A DNA stretch of 64,000 nt from Brachynemurus nebulosus (GCA_035578155.1 JAPWDM010000001.1:85337150-85401149), one strand, 5' to 3'. Counted from the first letter of the stretch, positions 12,784-25,522 are shown. Program-made: numbers and translations. Notes: generated by a model not told the origin, from the sequence alone.

Positions 12784-13590
12784 AATTCCGAGTTATTCTG
12801 GTCCACTTTTTTGTTGTACAGAATTATCAAGATACGATATTATGAAATAAATCGATTTTTTTGCATATTTCGATAGTCTAATCAGTAACTTAAATTTTAA
12901 ACGCGTTTGTCTCGAAACTACATTTTTCAAATTTGCTGCAGTTATGACTAGGAAGACAAATCGTTCGATCGATTTGATTCTTATTGCAACTTCTTTTATA
13001 TATGTTTCTTCATACCATGAACCTCCAGTTTTCTGATCGAATATCAATTATTAAACAATATTTATTTTATTATATTTTAAAATGTTATAACATAAAGATA
13101 TTATAACCAGGGCCGGATGTACGGGAGGTAGCGGAGGCCATCGTCCCGGGCGCCAGGTTTTTAGAAGCGCCAAAAAATAATTTATTTGCGAAAATTAGTA
13201 ACTGTTTCATAACCAAAAATATAAATTTTAGTGTCAAGTTTAAATTACTCAATATTGTTAATAAAGGTGGCGAAATACAATTATCCAATATTTACTCTTT
13301 ATTTACAATCACACAAAAATTTATACAGAATGTCCCTCATAAAATTTCCAAAATGAAGATCTTGTAAATGGTAAAAGATACAGTTTAGATTAAATTAAAT
13401 GAATTATGCAGAAGCACTAGCAGTAGCTTTAAGAGCTATAGCCAATTCATAATTCTAAATTTATTTTTTTTAACAAAAACTTAAGTAGTGCAATGTTGGG
13501 CGCCCGTGTAAATGGGATTTGGGGTTTTATCCTTTTTTACTTTTGATAATAAATGTACTTTTATGGATTTAACTTTTAACACCTTGACAG

Positions 13591-14367
13591 CAGGGTTGCC
13601 AAATCCTAAAAAAATTTTCCCCTAAATACAATTTGAAATCCCCCTAAAATCCCCTAAAATAATAAATTTAACACGTTAGCGGACACAAGAATAGATAAAA
13701 TACATCAGACGTGTACATTATTTTGACAGCTAATACACTTTATATGGAATTATTGACGCCGTACGACGTGGTGTGTGACTTTGCTAATTCCCTTGACGTC
13801 TTATGACGTCAATGTCCTTGAATGTGTTAAAAAAACACAACTATATTTAGTTTTGAAACATTCTTTATTTATAACGTATTCAATATTTCAAACAGAGTCT
13901 TGGTATCTTCTGAGGTTTCATGTTATGAAATATTTTTGAAGTTATCTTAATTGTCGCCTATATAGTCTACAGAATCAACATATTGTAGATGTACCAAGTT
14001 TTTTGTTTCTTTTCCTTTGTGCCATTTTAATATAGGCATTTCTTTTCAATGGTGTTTTATTAACTGAAATTTGCTTGTCAAAATTAAATAACGGTAAAAA
14101 TTTGAATTATTTCCGTTTTTAAATTTTGTAGGCATTGGTTACAAAAGAAAATACTCTTTAAAACTTCTCTTTAGAAAAGAATTAAAATATTCAATTTCAT
14201 ATTATAATCCGAGTTTTTTGAAACTTAAAGCGTTAACTTTTTTAATGCTATTATAAAAAAATTTATGCCCCTAAAAAAACCCCTAAACATTTTTCCCCCC
14301 TAAAAAAACCTCAATGCAATTTTTCCCCCCTAAATTTAGGGGAAAAACCCCTAAGTTGGCAACCCTG
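13591..14367. mobile_element. hAT-type non-autonomous element, TSD CTTGACAG
   Basis: A 777 bp element with termini CAGGGTTGCCAA and, in complement, CAGGGTTGCCAACTTAGGGG, flanked by exact CTTGACAG at 13583-13590 and 14368-14375. The subterminal region is unusually rich in CCCCTAAA words: five or more near the right end and three near the left, in inverted orientation. The interior contains a GACGT-rich palindromic patch (13750-13835). There is no transposase frame. It lies in ARL6IP6 intron 2. Confidence 0.88.
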
Positions 14368-14484
14368 CTTGACAGTTATTGACGTCACAAAACGTCAAAT
14401 GGAACCTTACTATAATCTTATTTTTAAAAACTGAAAATGACTCCTTCCAAAAATAAAATTTTGTCACATATGAAAGTTATTATA

Positions 14485-14785
14485 ATTTTCACGCACTTTA
14501 CACGCCTTCTCATAAGAAAAAAAAAATAGAAGTTATGTTTTTCTTATAAATTTTCAATACTAAGCAGATAGACAAATGTGTACACAATATTTGTACTGAA
14601 TATAAAATACATTGTATTTTATATAAAATATAGCGTATTTTATATAAAATACGTTGTATTTTATATTCAGTACAAATATTGTACTGAAGTAGACATTTGT
14701 CTATCTGCTTAGTATTGAAAATGTATAAGAAAAACATAACTTCTATTTTTTTTCTTATGAGAAGGCGTGTAAAGTGCGTGAAAAT
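14485..14785. repeat. Near-perfect 300-bp hairpin
   Basis: A palindrome centred near 14636. The left arm (14485-14630) from CACGCACTTTACACGCC pairs with the right arm (14645-14785) ending GGCGTGTAAAGTGCGTG, with only a few mismatches and small loops. The core is ATTTTATATAAAAT. It has the form of a young foldback MITE; a transcript through intron 2 would form a roughly 145-bp double-stranded stem. Confidence 0.9.
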
Positions 14786-14789
14786 GTCA

Positions 14790-16500
14790 TGTCCGTAACA
14801 AAAGAATGGCTGTATATGTATAAGTTTGAATATTTTTAGGTAATTAATTTTACCTGTCAGCAGATAACAAGTCGGGAGAGAACTAACCTACGACCCTTTT
14901 TCAAGCTAAGACTAAAATTTGACCGCGGGAGCGAATTAGTATGCACCCTTTTGACTGCAAGGTGTATGTTTCAAAAGAATGTCTGTATATCAACATTTTT
15001 AGGGGTTCTTTTTTAGTTTAAGAACATATATTAACTTTTATCAAGAAGAAAATTATCTGAGAAATTTGATACAAAAAGGTTTTCCACATATAACCCAGAC
15101 GGATACTGTTATATATTGATGTATGTATTATTACATATGTAGATTAATCTGCGTTATAAATATGTGTATGAATCAATTAACAAGAAAATATAGATGTCGC
15201 TTAGCAAAATTGAATTAAGATTATGTAAAGTAAAAAAGATATGATACGACATAGGTAGACCTATTTTGGAAATTGATCGGTACACAACAAATAGATATCT
15301 GGTTATATAACTTATTGTTAATCTTTTTTATATTAATAAATTATTTCATTTTAACAATTAAGTATAATTTATTTTACAAAACATAATAATATTGTATAAG
15401 TATACATAGAGTGTATTCGTTATCCTCTTCACTTCAAAATGATGTGCTCATATGCGTACATCATTTAGAAGTGATGAGGGCAAAGAATACATTCATATAC
15501 GTCATATTTATGAAATGTTTTTGTTTAAAATTTCATAAGTGTGCTGTCAAGTTTAATAAAATTAAAAATAAAAAAATAGTCCAAGCTCCGATAGCACAAA
15601 ATCATACCGGATAAAACACCTCAAATTAAAAAAGCTAAATCGATAGTAACTAATGCCGACACTAGGAAATGCTCGCCAGACCTTTAAGTTTTTGTTAAAT
15701 TCTATTTTTAAAAATCTTTTGAAATGGCCGAAGAAAACGTCAAATCTACCTCACATAACACCTCGCTGAAATTTACATATGTTATAGCAAATTACAATAT
15801 AGCAAATTTGAGTTGACAATAAGGGCAATAAAATTTTACAAGTCAGTTTTACACTGGAACAAAATATTTAGTAAATATAATTAAACATCGTTTTTAAAGT
15901 TCCTACTTGAGTACATGTAAGTAACATAAAAAAGTATGTACAAAATCATAATTTTGTACTCTCCCATATTTTTTTTTTCATAAAACTGAATGCGTAAACT
16001 CGATCACGAAACTTATATCAAATTTCAGTATAGGTGAAATAATTGTAATATGCAGATAATTTATATAAGTAATAAACCTAATAATAAAATTGAGTTGTTG
16101 GTCTGAATGGATGTTGGATGTTTTTTTCTTCTTTATATTGTGGTTTTCGATATGATAATGTGATCAATTAGCAAAAATAAAATGGGGTATGTGTTGTCAG
16201 GCATTACATTGTTCTTAACTGCTCTAAAATTACAGTCACTACGGTAACTGTTTGCTACGATTTTGTACTTTGATTTTTCAGTTTATATTAAAATATATTT
16301 CAATTTAATTGTGCTATTTTTTCTGTCATAATTCTACTTAACTTTAAGCTTCTAATTCAAATGTAAATAAATATTTAACCAAATACAGAAAAAAATGTAT
16401 TTTTAATTCCAATAAATCAATTTTTGTTCCTGTTTTGTGTTTATTTTCAAATTAATGGTTAAATTTTAATTTAAAAATTTTAATTTATGCCACATAAGTG
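14790..16500. other. Intron 2 stretch, nothing recognised
   Basis: A+T-rich intron sequence. Phrases such as AAATCTACCTCACATAACAC at 15739 recur near 17303 and hint at diverged repeats. No coding exon, element terminus or RNA gene is supported. Confidence 0.45.
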
Positions 16501-16510
16501 TCAAATGTAT

Positions 16511-16935
16511 TGTACAAATTGTATGTACTATCGTATTGAGACTAAAAAAAGCTTGAAAACTGAGGTACGGAGTAAGGAGAGTGTTCTGCATATTTAACTA
16601 TAGTAGATTATATATCTATGTATTTAATACTATTCGGAGCTATTCTACAATATTTTGAATTGCTTATAGTATTTTAAATTAATATTTGCTTAGTTTTATC
16701 AAAAAATTATACGACAATTTTATTTAAATTGACTTATTTGTAAGTATGTATAAAATAATTATCAATAAATTAAATAATATAATAGTATTTTGTTAAAAAG
16801 TCACTGGTTAACTATAGAGATATAAATCTGCTAATTTATTTTAGAAAGAGAAGAGTAATAATAAAAAGAGACAAATCAAAGGGGTGGCCATGATATTTTT
16901 TTAGTCTCAACACGACTGTATGTGTACAAATTTAT
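16511..16935. mobile_element. Short inverted-repeat element (MITE)
   Basis: The left end TTGTACAAATTGTATGTACT continues into a GTATTGAGACTAAAAAAA-type motif and is mirrored at the right end (16897-16935) with about 80% identity over 40 bp. The interior is A+T-rich and non-coding. No clear target duplication is visible, so the boundaries are approximate. Confidence 0.55.
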
Positions 16936-17224
16936 TTTATTAATTATTTCTTATTATTCTCCAAAAATTTGTTTTAAAAACTAAACATCAGTTTTTGAAT
17001 GTATTTCATTTCTACACGATTTTTTTTTGTATGTAAACCCTACTTTGGAAATTAGGTCAGCTAGACAAAGATGAATTTATCTGATTTGCCATATTCGTTG
17101 TCCTTTATTAATAACAGCCAATCATAATTTTTAAAATTTAATGGCCAGTCAACTTTCTTCTCGAAGTTGGTACACTGTATATATATTTTACTGAACAATC
17201 GACCTGTCTGGTATATTTTGATAA

Positions 17225-17700
17225 TTAATGTATGACAGACCTATGACAGGCCGCGACAAAACACCTCCTATTTTCTTTTTTTAATTAGTGAAAATTTTAG
17301 GCAAATCTACCTCACATAACACCCCCAATTTTTTTGTTTCAATTATAAGTTTTTAACATTATCAACGTATTAAAATTGGTCCGTCAAAAAAAAAAAAAAA
17401 AAAAAAACGTTATTAACCATAACAGACTTAACCTCAAATATTCAGCCTTCATGCATGAAATTTATAGCTGTTTGAAGCAATATTATCTTTAAAAGTAAAT
17501 TTTTTTATTTTTAAAATTAAGTTTGGGTCCTCTTATATCAATTACAATTGACCTGGCTTTAAAAGAATATGGCTAAGTTTGCAAAAATTCAATTTTAAAG
17601 TGTAGCGTTACTTTTTTTTTACAAACAAATACACTTCCTTTGAGGCCGCGACAAAACACCTCCTATTTTCTTTTTTAAAATTGAGTTTAAGATCTCCTCT
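17225..17700. repeat. Two copies of CCGCGACAAAACACCTCC
   Basis: GGCCGCGACAAAACACCTCC followed by TATTTTCTTTTTT occurs at about 17250 and again at about 17643, roughly 390 bp apart in the same orientation. A related AAATCTACCTCACATAACAC phrase is found at 15739 and 17303. Sequence between them is A+T-rich with an A21 run near 17390. Confidence 0.5.
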
Positions 17701-18031
17701 AATAATAAATGTTGTTCTGTCTCATAAAATCCATTTTTTACTATGCCAGACTTAATGTTTTAAAGCTACAAAGTAGCAGTTTTCATGAAAAAAGACGTTT
17801 TCAACCATTCTCAAGCAAAGGAACAATTAAAGAAAGGAACTTTTTCAATTTTAATGTAAAGTCTAAGATTAGCTTTATTCATCGAAACAAATTTTTTTGG
17901 AAAATAAGGTGTTTTACCCAGTCAGGCTTCACTGTTAACCGCCAGCAGTGTCTTATTATTTTAAATACACTGGTTTATCCATAAGCCGAGCAACATACAT
18001 ACATATAACTTAGTTGTCCGCTCAGAGAAAT

Positions 18032-18192
<161 letters not shown>

Positions 18193-18544
18193 ATATTGGA
18201 GATACAGTTTCGGGAGTCGGGACTTATTTTTGTGAAATTTCCTGCTCTTTTCAGATCTTTTTTTTAATTTCCAAAATCTTTAATAGTTTTTGAGATTTTT
18301 CAAAAAAACAAAAACACTCTTTTTTCTTTCACTCTTTTGTTTATAACAATTGCAATTTTTATGAGCGCATTTTCAATTTTTTCAAAAAGTTTCTAGAGGT
18401 CAATACGAATCGAATGACACCAAAATCATAAATTTTGGTGGCCTCTATGAGAATTTCACTAAAATGGCTCTTCTAGACTAGACTATGTATAACGACTCGG
18501 TTTAATAAAATATTAATTTCAATTTTGACTCATTTAAATTCAAC

Positions 18545-18680
18545 GTAACACTTAAGGAGTTAGGGGTAGCCAACGGTGTGAAAAGTTGAGTACATATTTA
18601 GATTTTTTTTGACAATAGTCTAATTTATTTTATAAAATAAATAATACAGAATTATTTTATTATGTTTTAACTTTATTTGA
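18545..18680 (+). repeat. Dispersed repeat, inverted copy at 26960-27070
   Basis: GTTAGGGGTAGCCAACGGTG and the following TTTATTTTATAAAATAAATAATACAG match, in complement, 26960-27070 just upstream of ARL6IP6 exon 3. Neither copy has coding potential. Confidence 0.55.
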
Positions 18681-18689
18681 CAAAAATTT

Positions 18690-19030
18690 AAATAAATTAA
18701 AATAAAAAAATGTTTTTTAAGAAAAAGCTTTTATTTAAAAATGGGCTAAAAAGAAATAAAATAACTTTTGAGTGAAGTTTGAAGCGATATGCAACATAAT
18801 TTATAAAAGCTTGAGGCGTTATCATTAATTATTTCTGTTGTAGATGTTTTGGATATAAGTGCAGCTATTTTACTTTTCACTAGTTACCAAACTTAATTAA
18901 ACGCCTCAAGGTTTTGTAAATTAAGTTGCATATAGCTTCAAACTTCACTCAAATGTTATTTTATTTTTTTAGCCCATTTTTAAATAAAAGCTTTTTCTTA
19001 AAAATATTCTTTTTTTATTTTCTACTTTTT
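18690..19030. repeat. Foldback element, about 130-bp arms
   Basis: The left arm (18700-18830: AAGCTTTTATTTAAAAATGG, then GAGTGAAGTTTGAAGC, then TTGAGGCGTT) is mirrored by the right arm (18895-19020). The loop of about 60 bp includes GTTGTAGATGTTTTGGATA. It is an inverted-repeat MITE next to the 19052 foldback copy. Confidence 0.75.
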
Positions 19031-19051
19031 AGTCTGATTACAATTAATTTT

Positions 19052-19470
19052 AAAATACTCCTGTTGCAGCATCCTGCATAACACAGCGAATTTCCGTTTA
19101 TAATAATCCGTTTTTCTGTGATTTTTCACCCTTCTAAGTGATTTTTTCTCCCCATTCTAATGGTGTAAATAAATGTCGCAAAAATTTTTTAACTTGAGAC
19201 ACTTGGCGAAAAACTAATTTTTTTTTCACGAAAAATAACCAAAAAAACCATGTTCCAGGCATCCGACATGGCTGGCTAATGAACTTGTCCAACGGTGTGG
19301 GACTAAATATAAATATATAAATATTCACTAAATTATAAATTTTAGTGAATATTATTTTCGGTTTCTAGAGACCTCAAAACAAATTTCTGCCATAGTCTCG
19401 GGCTCAAGTCGCGTCATGACAGTGGCTGTAATAGCTGAATTCCATTCTGGAAATTCGCTAAACCACCCAT
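19052..19470. repeat. Foldback family copy lacking the long TA core
   Basis: The left end TACTCCTGTTGCAGCATCC is the family terminus. It is followed by the internal blocks AACCATGTTCCAGGCATCCG and, after ATATAAATATATAAATA, AGTGAATATTATTTTCGG, then GAGACCTCAAAACAAATTTC, ending GGAAATTCGCTAA. Block order matches the copies at 38741 and 23100, but the TA core is only about 15 bp. This gives a short-core version of the element. Confidence 0.65.
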
Positions 19471-20554
19471 AAAAACTATAAGTTTAGCAAGTACTTAACA
19501 TTTTAATTTAGCAGTACTTAATACTTTTTGTATATATCAACATCTAAAAACATTTCAGTCCCTTTTTGACAATCCTGCCAGAACTAAAACACTATTTTAA
19601 TTTTTTTATTGTTAAAATTGAAACGTTCTTTTGAAGACGGTTAAAATTACTGTATTTTCCATTAAAATGTCGACACAATCACCCCCTAGTTAATGACCCC
19701 TAGACTTGATGCTAGAAAATTGAGTAAGAACAGGTCATATAGATTTTTTTATTTAGATTTTATTTGTAATGATTGAGTTACAAAATTCAAAAGGATATTT
19801 TAAAAAATGTATGTATTCGCTATGAGCCTTTGCCTGGAGGGAATCCAGCTCCTCAAAATCGGCTCCAGCGCTCAAGATAAACAAATATATCAGTTTATCA
19901 GGACGGTATTTTAATATTTTCTTTAGAAATAGTATTTTGTTTTAAATACTTATTTGATTTTTTCAAAGCGAGTACTTATTACGATTTCTATTAACCAGAT
20001 TCTACAAAATAAAAAAAATCATTTGTAACCCTACTATCAAACGTCATTTTATTTTGAAATTTTCAAAAAAAATATCATAAAAGTTACCTCTTATATGCTT
20101 TTTCTGGGTTAATTATTGAAAAATATTCTATTTTCAAACATTTTTGAGGTAAAATGAGCATATGTATGGCTTTTATTAAACAAATTTCAGCTTTTTAATA
20201 TATTTTCCATACATTTATAATAGCAAAATGTTCTGATAAATTGTTAAATAATCATTTGATATATACATGGCTATACTTTCGGCTCGGAGTGAATTAGACA
20301 GCGAAGATTTTCTCCGTGAAAAATAAAATTCTAAAAGAAAATAATAAATTAGTGAAAAAAATTAAAAAAGTTTACCGGTGATTACCTTTCTAATACAGTT
20401 GTTGTAAATACTTAGGTAAAAATTTCATTACATTTTTTCAACGAACTGTAAAATTTTCAGTAGTTATTTATTAGAATATATAAATGTTATTAATTTAACT
20501 CTTTAAATAATTCGCCTTAAAATATTTAATATTTTCAAAAATGTATGTTAAATG

Positions 20555-22615
20555 GGTCGATTCTGTAACTACATTATTACAGACTGTTATTTTGCAGTAC
20601 AGAGCTCTGTAAAATTTGTTTTTAACAGAATGTTAAAAATTTGGTATTCTGTAAGACATTATGTTAAGATGCCAATTACATTTTATATATTCTACTGTTG
20701 TTGAACTATTTATGTTAAATTGCCATGGATTTGTAAATGATGCATCAATAATATTTTGGGAGCGATTAACTTCAATGAAATTATCGATCTTGTTGCTTTA
20801 AAAGGACGGCAGTATTAGAAAAATAACGCAGGTACCTTTTTTCAACGAAAATTAAGAACTAATGAGGTTTTACAGGGCGGAGAGTGGATATTTCAGCAGG
20901 ATAATGTCTCAATTCACAATGCTAAATATGTACAGGACTGGTTTAAACAAAGAATCTGATTTGTTTTACACGACCAGCAAGATCACCTGATCCCAACATC
21001 TTCGAAAACGTATCAAGTTATTCCTCCCGGAACGCATATGACGGTGGGAAACAGTATAATTTAAAAAAAAATTGAAAGAAAATATTAGACGTAACTGGCG
21101 CCAAATCCCACTGGAATATGTGAGGAATTTATATGAAAATATTCTCACAAAAATTTCACAAATAGTGGAAAATAAAGGAGGCTCTACCAGTTATTAATTA
21201 CTAAAATTATACGTAATTCTTGAAAGGTGAGGCTATATTATGGGACAAAAAATTATATTAATTTTATACCCTGTTTCAGATACAATTGATCATGAGTCAA
21301 AGTTAAAAAATTAAATAATTCTTATATTCAAAACAAATCAATCTTCTATTCTTTTCTAAAAACAAACTGCAAATTTAAAATTTAGGTAAATGCAATAATG
21401 AAAGAGATAAAGCCAAGGAAACGGAAATTATTTAAATTCATAAGTGATGAAGCATGGTTAAATTTAAGTGAAATAGACCATATATGTTTTTGATATAACT
21501 TTTGCGATTGGTTTGTGCGTTTATTTTATTGAAACAAATGCTGCATATTTTTATTTACACAATAAAAGATTTTCGAAGTATACAACTAACGTATTACTGG
21601 CTAAAAAATTAACGTATAAAATGTAAAAAATTTATTCTTTTATAGCGATTTATGTTAAATGGAGAGATAAATTATGTGTATTACCCATGTATATTAAACT
21701 CACGTAAAATTATCATGCTTATGGGATAAGCTATTTCTAAATTAGATATTCGGGAATTCTTTAGACAACCAGTTCCTTATAATGGTTATAATATTTCAAG
21801 CCACGCGTCAAATGGTAAAAGAGGCATATGTACCTATAATGCTATAATTTCGATATCTAATTTACACACATCTGAGCTTGCCGTAGATATCGGTACCGAT
21901 AGTTTTAGAAATACTTCAAGCCCACCAAGTCTCTGGGGAAAATTTTTCATAAATTATTGACACTTTTATGGGTAAAAATTTTTTAAAAAAATTGTGAAAA
22001 CAGGTAAAGTAAGGAGCGCCTATTCACTATCAAAAGACAATGCATTGTGCATTAAATACGTAGACAACAAAATAAGAATTGACAATACTATGAATAGGAA
22101 TACTTGTTGAAATACATTAAATAAAGAGAAAAGGTAAACGCTTCATGTGGACAAATTGTGTCAGTGCGATTTTGTCCTGAAAACATTCACTGTATATAAA
22201 AAAAAATATAATTCATAATAAATTTATTTTATTTGAAATTACATCCTATCCGATTTAAGAACACTGCACTATTTCCTCAATGGTCTTCTTACTACAAAAA
22301 ATACTTTATGATCACATATTTACGGATATCAAATAATTCAAAAAATGACAAATTAAAACGTCAAAATATTGAATTTATAAAAAACGCAAAAATCAAAATT
22401 ATCAATATTTAATAATATCCATAGTAATTAGCCTATTTAACAGCTCTGTAAAGTTTATGGCGAGTGTTTTGAGTGCTGTAAAGTTTACAGAGCAATAACA
22501 GAATGTCAGCTAACATCTCTGTTAAAAATTGCGTACAGAATATCATTTTTTAACATTCTGTAATTTAACAGTCTAACAGAGGTTTTACAGACTGTTAATA
22601 GTTACAGAATCGACC
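20555..22615. mobile_element. 2.06-kb TIR element with 5-bp duplication
   Basis: The termini GGTCGATTCTGTAACTA and its complement lie at 20555 and 22615, flanked by exact AAATG at 20550-20554 and 22616-22620. Subterminal zones (20575-20660 and 22430-22600) are packed with inverted CTGTTA/TAACAG and TACAGA words. It carries a broken Tc1/mariner transposase remnant (20751-21197) and a core shared with 6175-6425. A 5-bp duplication is wrong for Tc1/mariner (TA), so the shell is probably another superfamily with a nested Tc1 fragment. It lies in ARL6IP6 intron 2. Confidence 0.75.
20751..21197 (+). pseudogene. Tc1/mariner transposase fragment, broken
   Basis: The C-terminal half of a Tc1-like transposase spread over three frames. 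Visible pieces are ILGAI-type sequence near 20755, WIFQQDNVSIHNAKYVQDWF (20887-20948, including the QDN catalytic Asp region), then a frame change into RPARSPDPN-like residues (21000-21020, the SPDLNPIEN motif), and LEYVRNLYENILTKISQIV with ENKGGSTSY-like C-terminus (21113-21197). At least two frameshifts and stops make it inactive. The N-terminal DNA-binding half and the first catalytic Asp region are not recognisable. Confidence 0.8.
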
Positions 22616-23099
22616 AAATGGAATATGTCAAAATTTAAAATTATTTGTTGACAAAAAAAAAAATTGAATGTGTAAAATTATTTACAAGTAGAATGCTCTG
22701 TTCTAATCATAACTGTATTGCTAATTGGATAGAAAATTACATTAAAATATTATTGTTTCAATATGGTTTAGCGTAATTTGTATGTGGTTGTAGCAAACTC
22801 TTATTAATTTTAGTAAGGTGTAAACATAATCTAAATTCTGATCATATAACATAAAACAAATATTCTTGATAATTTTCCTATAAAAAAATGGAATAGATAT
22901 ATTATAAAAACTTATTCAACTAAGAGAAATAGAATATAGCTGAATCGTTAAATTGGATTAAAAAAATTATGACACGCCACTTATAAAGCCTTTTTTTTCG
23001 AATGTAGCATCACAAAACATGAGACAGAAAAAAAAGACTGTGAGTGCAAGTGTAATGAAAAATGATTTCTTCCAACATATTTTCTAATTTTTCTCAAAA

Positions 23100-23270
23100 A
23101 GTAATTAACTTAGAGCAATGGTGTAAAAACATTTTTTACGCATATTGCCTTTTACTTTCGCCTGGTGTAAAAAAAATTTTGAAAAATTGCTTAATTCTGG
23201 CAAAAAGCTCATTTTGTTGACAAAAAATGCCCGAAAAAACATACTTCTGGGCATCCGACGTGTCTGGCTT
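23100..23270 (+). repeat. Left part of a foldback-family copy
   Basis: Contains CTGGGCATCCGACGTGTCTG, the internal block also found at 19250, 38960 and (inverted) 59440. The copy is interrupted at about 23271 by the ACCGG-rich element and resumes at about 24177 with GGCTAACGAACTTAGCC. Confidence 0.6.
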
Positions 23271-24177
23271 AGGGCTTGGAATACCGGTGTCTTTTTATAA
23301 TACCGGTATTTATTCGGTATTAAAATTTAAAATACCGGAATTCCGGTATTTCGGTATTTTTTCGGTATTGAATGAAAATGGTATAGAAAAAAAGAAAAAT
23401 ATTAAAAAAAACACTTAATGAAAATCGCTTTTGTATAAGTAGGCAATATGTTTTACTGAAAATGATTGATAACAGTAATAATAACAAACTACATCATTTT
23501 TAGATTTTACAAAACTAAATACAAAATATAAAATAGTAAAACAGAGTAAACGGAATAACAACAAAAAATAATAAAATATAAATTTTCTTCAATTCTACTA
23601 CACATTTAATTTAAAGAGATACACACGAACTGCAAGGGTGAAAAATCACAGCTTAAATAGTCCAAAGACGTGGTGGCAAATCTAAAATAATTTTTAAAAA
23701 ATACATAGACATCAATTTTTAAATTTCACTCTTTTATTTACACAGAGCAAGGAATTTTTTAAATACCATTTTAATTAACAATAGTATTCAACAATAGTAA
23801 AATATTTTACCGAAACATAGGTAATTTTGTATTTTTTTCGACAGAAAAATACTTAGAAATATGTATTCCAGAATTGTAAAAACTATGTATAAAAACATAT
23901 GAATGAATATAAGGTATTTGGTCAACTGGACATCTAGAAAACATTAAACAAAATTGAAGATATTGTAATAAATTATGACCCATGCTTATACTGCTATATA
24001 CAAAATACTCTATAACCATTCAATACCAATAGTAAATTTAACGTAAAAATATTTAAAATATGTAATTATATAAAGTATCTGATTTTGCTAATACCGAAAC
24101 CGAAATACCGGTATTTGAAATTTTGATACCGGTTTTTAAAAACATATAAAAATGTCCGTTATTCCTGTATTTCGGTA
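23271..24177. mobile_element. ACCGGTATT-rich MITE nested in foldback copy
   Basis: About 900 bp whose ends are built of GGAATACCGGTAT-type palindromic words: at least seven near the left end and four near the right. It lies between two halves of a foldback-family copy, with GGCT(T)A near both junctions as a possible target duplication. A rearranged shorter copy lies at 31257-31697. The interior is A+T-rich with no credible gene. Confidence 0.65.
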
Positions 24178-24290
24178 GGCTAACGAACTTAGCCGAGCCA
24201 ATCTAGTTTTCAGTACGCACACCAAATTCCATAAGCATTAAACGTTTCGTTCGAGAGTTATCGTGGGAACATATAAATATATATATACGA

Positions 24291-24356
<66 letters not shown>

Positions 24357-24475
24357 TATATTAGTGAATATCATTTTTTCGTATTCTAGGGACCTCAAAA
24401 CATATTTCTGTTATACTCTCGGCCTCGAAATATCGTATTTCCTCCAGTTTTGGAAATTCACTAAAAAATTAAAGA
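24178..24475 (+). repeat. Right part of foldback copy with TA core
   Basis: GGCTAACGAACTTAGCC, then CGTTTCGTTCGAGAGTTATC, a (TA)n core at 24292-24353, ATTAGTGAATATCATTTTTT, GGGACCTCAAAACATATTTC and GGAAATTCACTAA. The TA array sits exactly between the two conserved blocks, as in the 50777 and 59260 copies, which shows that the array is part of the element. Confidence 0.7.
24292..24353. repeat. (TA)n microsatellite in foldback core
   Basis: About 30 TA units between the two conserved halves of the foldback copy. Confidence 0.95.
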
Positions 24476-24756
24476 AGTAATTTTTTTATCTATATTTTAA
24501 CCGATTAATTTACCCTAATCAAACATAACTATGGAAACAAAAAATTGCTATGTAAAATCAATGGACAATATTTGATAATTCGAAATGTCAAAAAGTTGCA
24601 CAGGACTAAAAACAACAATTTTGGTTTGGGGCGATTTAGGACAAAATTAATTATACAATATTGCATTGTCATCAAGGTTATACACGTATGCAAAATTTGA
24701 AACCTTTAGCTCAATTAGAACTTGTCTAAATTTTGATTCCAATATTTGATCAATAA

Positions 24757-25522
24757 TAATATAATAATAATATTTATTTATTCGTTTTTAAAAATTTACA
24801 TTTGTGTGAATAGCGTCAACAAAATTAATTTAAAAATTCACTTAAGGTATAAAAATTCTTTTGCAATAAATACTGTTTCAGTGTTATTTTGAACTTTTTG
24901 GGACACTGAACAATTTTTATGTCATTACTTATTTTATTACATATTCGGATCATAGAGCTACGTGCATTTTTAAAGGAAACGTTAAGTTTAACTACATCCA
25001 ATATCAGTTTGTCTTTACATCGTGTTGAATAATCGTGTGTTAAACGATTACTCAACACGATGTAGAAAATAATCCCGAATTGGATTCGGGAATGCATAAG
25101 TGCATGGTAAATCATTGTCATAGATTGAATAGGCATTCGTGATTTTAAAAATCGTATTACGTATAAAATTTTACTAAGATTTGTACTTAGTGCATCAATA
25201 TGATTCTTCCAATTAGTTTTGGAATCTATTTCAATTCTTAGAAATTTTACATGTTCGGAAATAGATAAGTTAGTTCCTAACAGCGGAACCTCCTCTGGAA
25301 AGTCAAAGTATTTACCGAATTTAATTAATTAATTATACCATACTTATATAATTTTTCCAGAAGAAGTGCGTGATCAACAGAATCAAATGCCTTGGTTAAA
25401 TCCAGGCAAATAAGTGATAGGGGTCGCTTTACTTCCCAACATTGTAAAACTTCTGTTAATATTTTAAAAATTGATAAGTTTATGGAATCTCCTTTTACCC
25501 TCCTAAACAAACATACTGACAT
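24757..25522 (-). pseudogene. Non-LTR retrotransposon RT fragment
   Basis: On the minus strand the segment from 25522 reads LTEVLQCWEVKRPLSLICLD and continues LTKAFDSVDHALLLEKLYKY, the RT block with the conserved FDSVDH before the catalytic region. Then, after a deletion and stop near 25320, come LGTNLSISEHVKFLRIEIDS (25275-25220) and FKITLKQYLLQKNFYTLSEF near the C-terminus (24900-24830). The YADD catalytic block is missing in the deleted part. A (TAA)n-like tail at 24757-24785 marks the 3' end. It resembles Jockey/I/CR1-type LINEs, is 5'-truncated and dead. Clade not resolved. Confidence 0.8.

Noticed and set aside
13108..13510. GC-rich CAGGGCCGGATGTACGGGAG start and GGGCGCC words suggesting another hAT element
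   Set aside because: The left end looks hAT-like, but I could not find a matching right terminus or an 8-bp duplication; TATTATAA before it has no partner.
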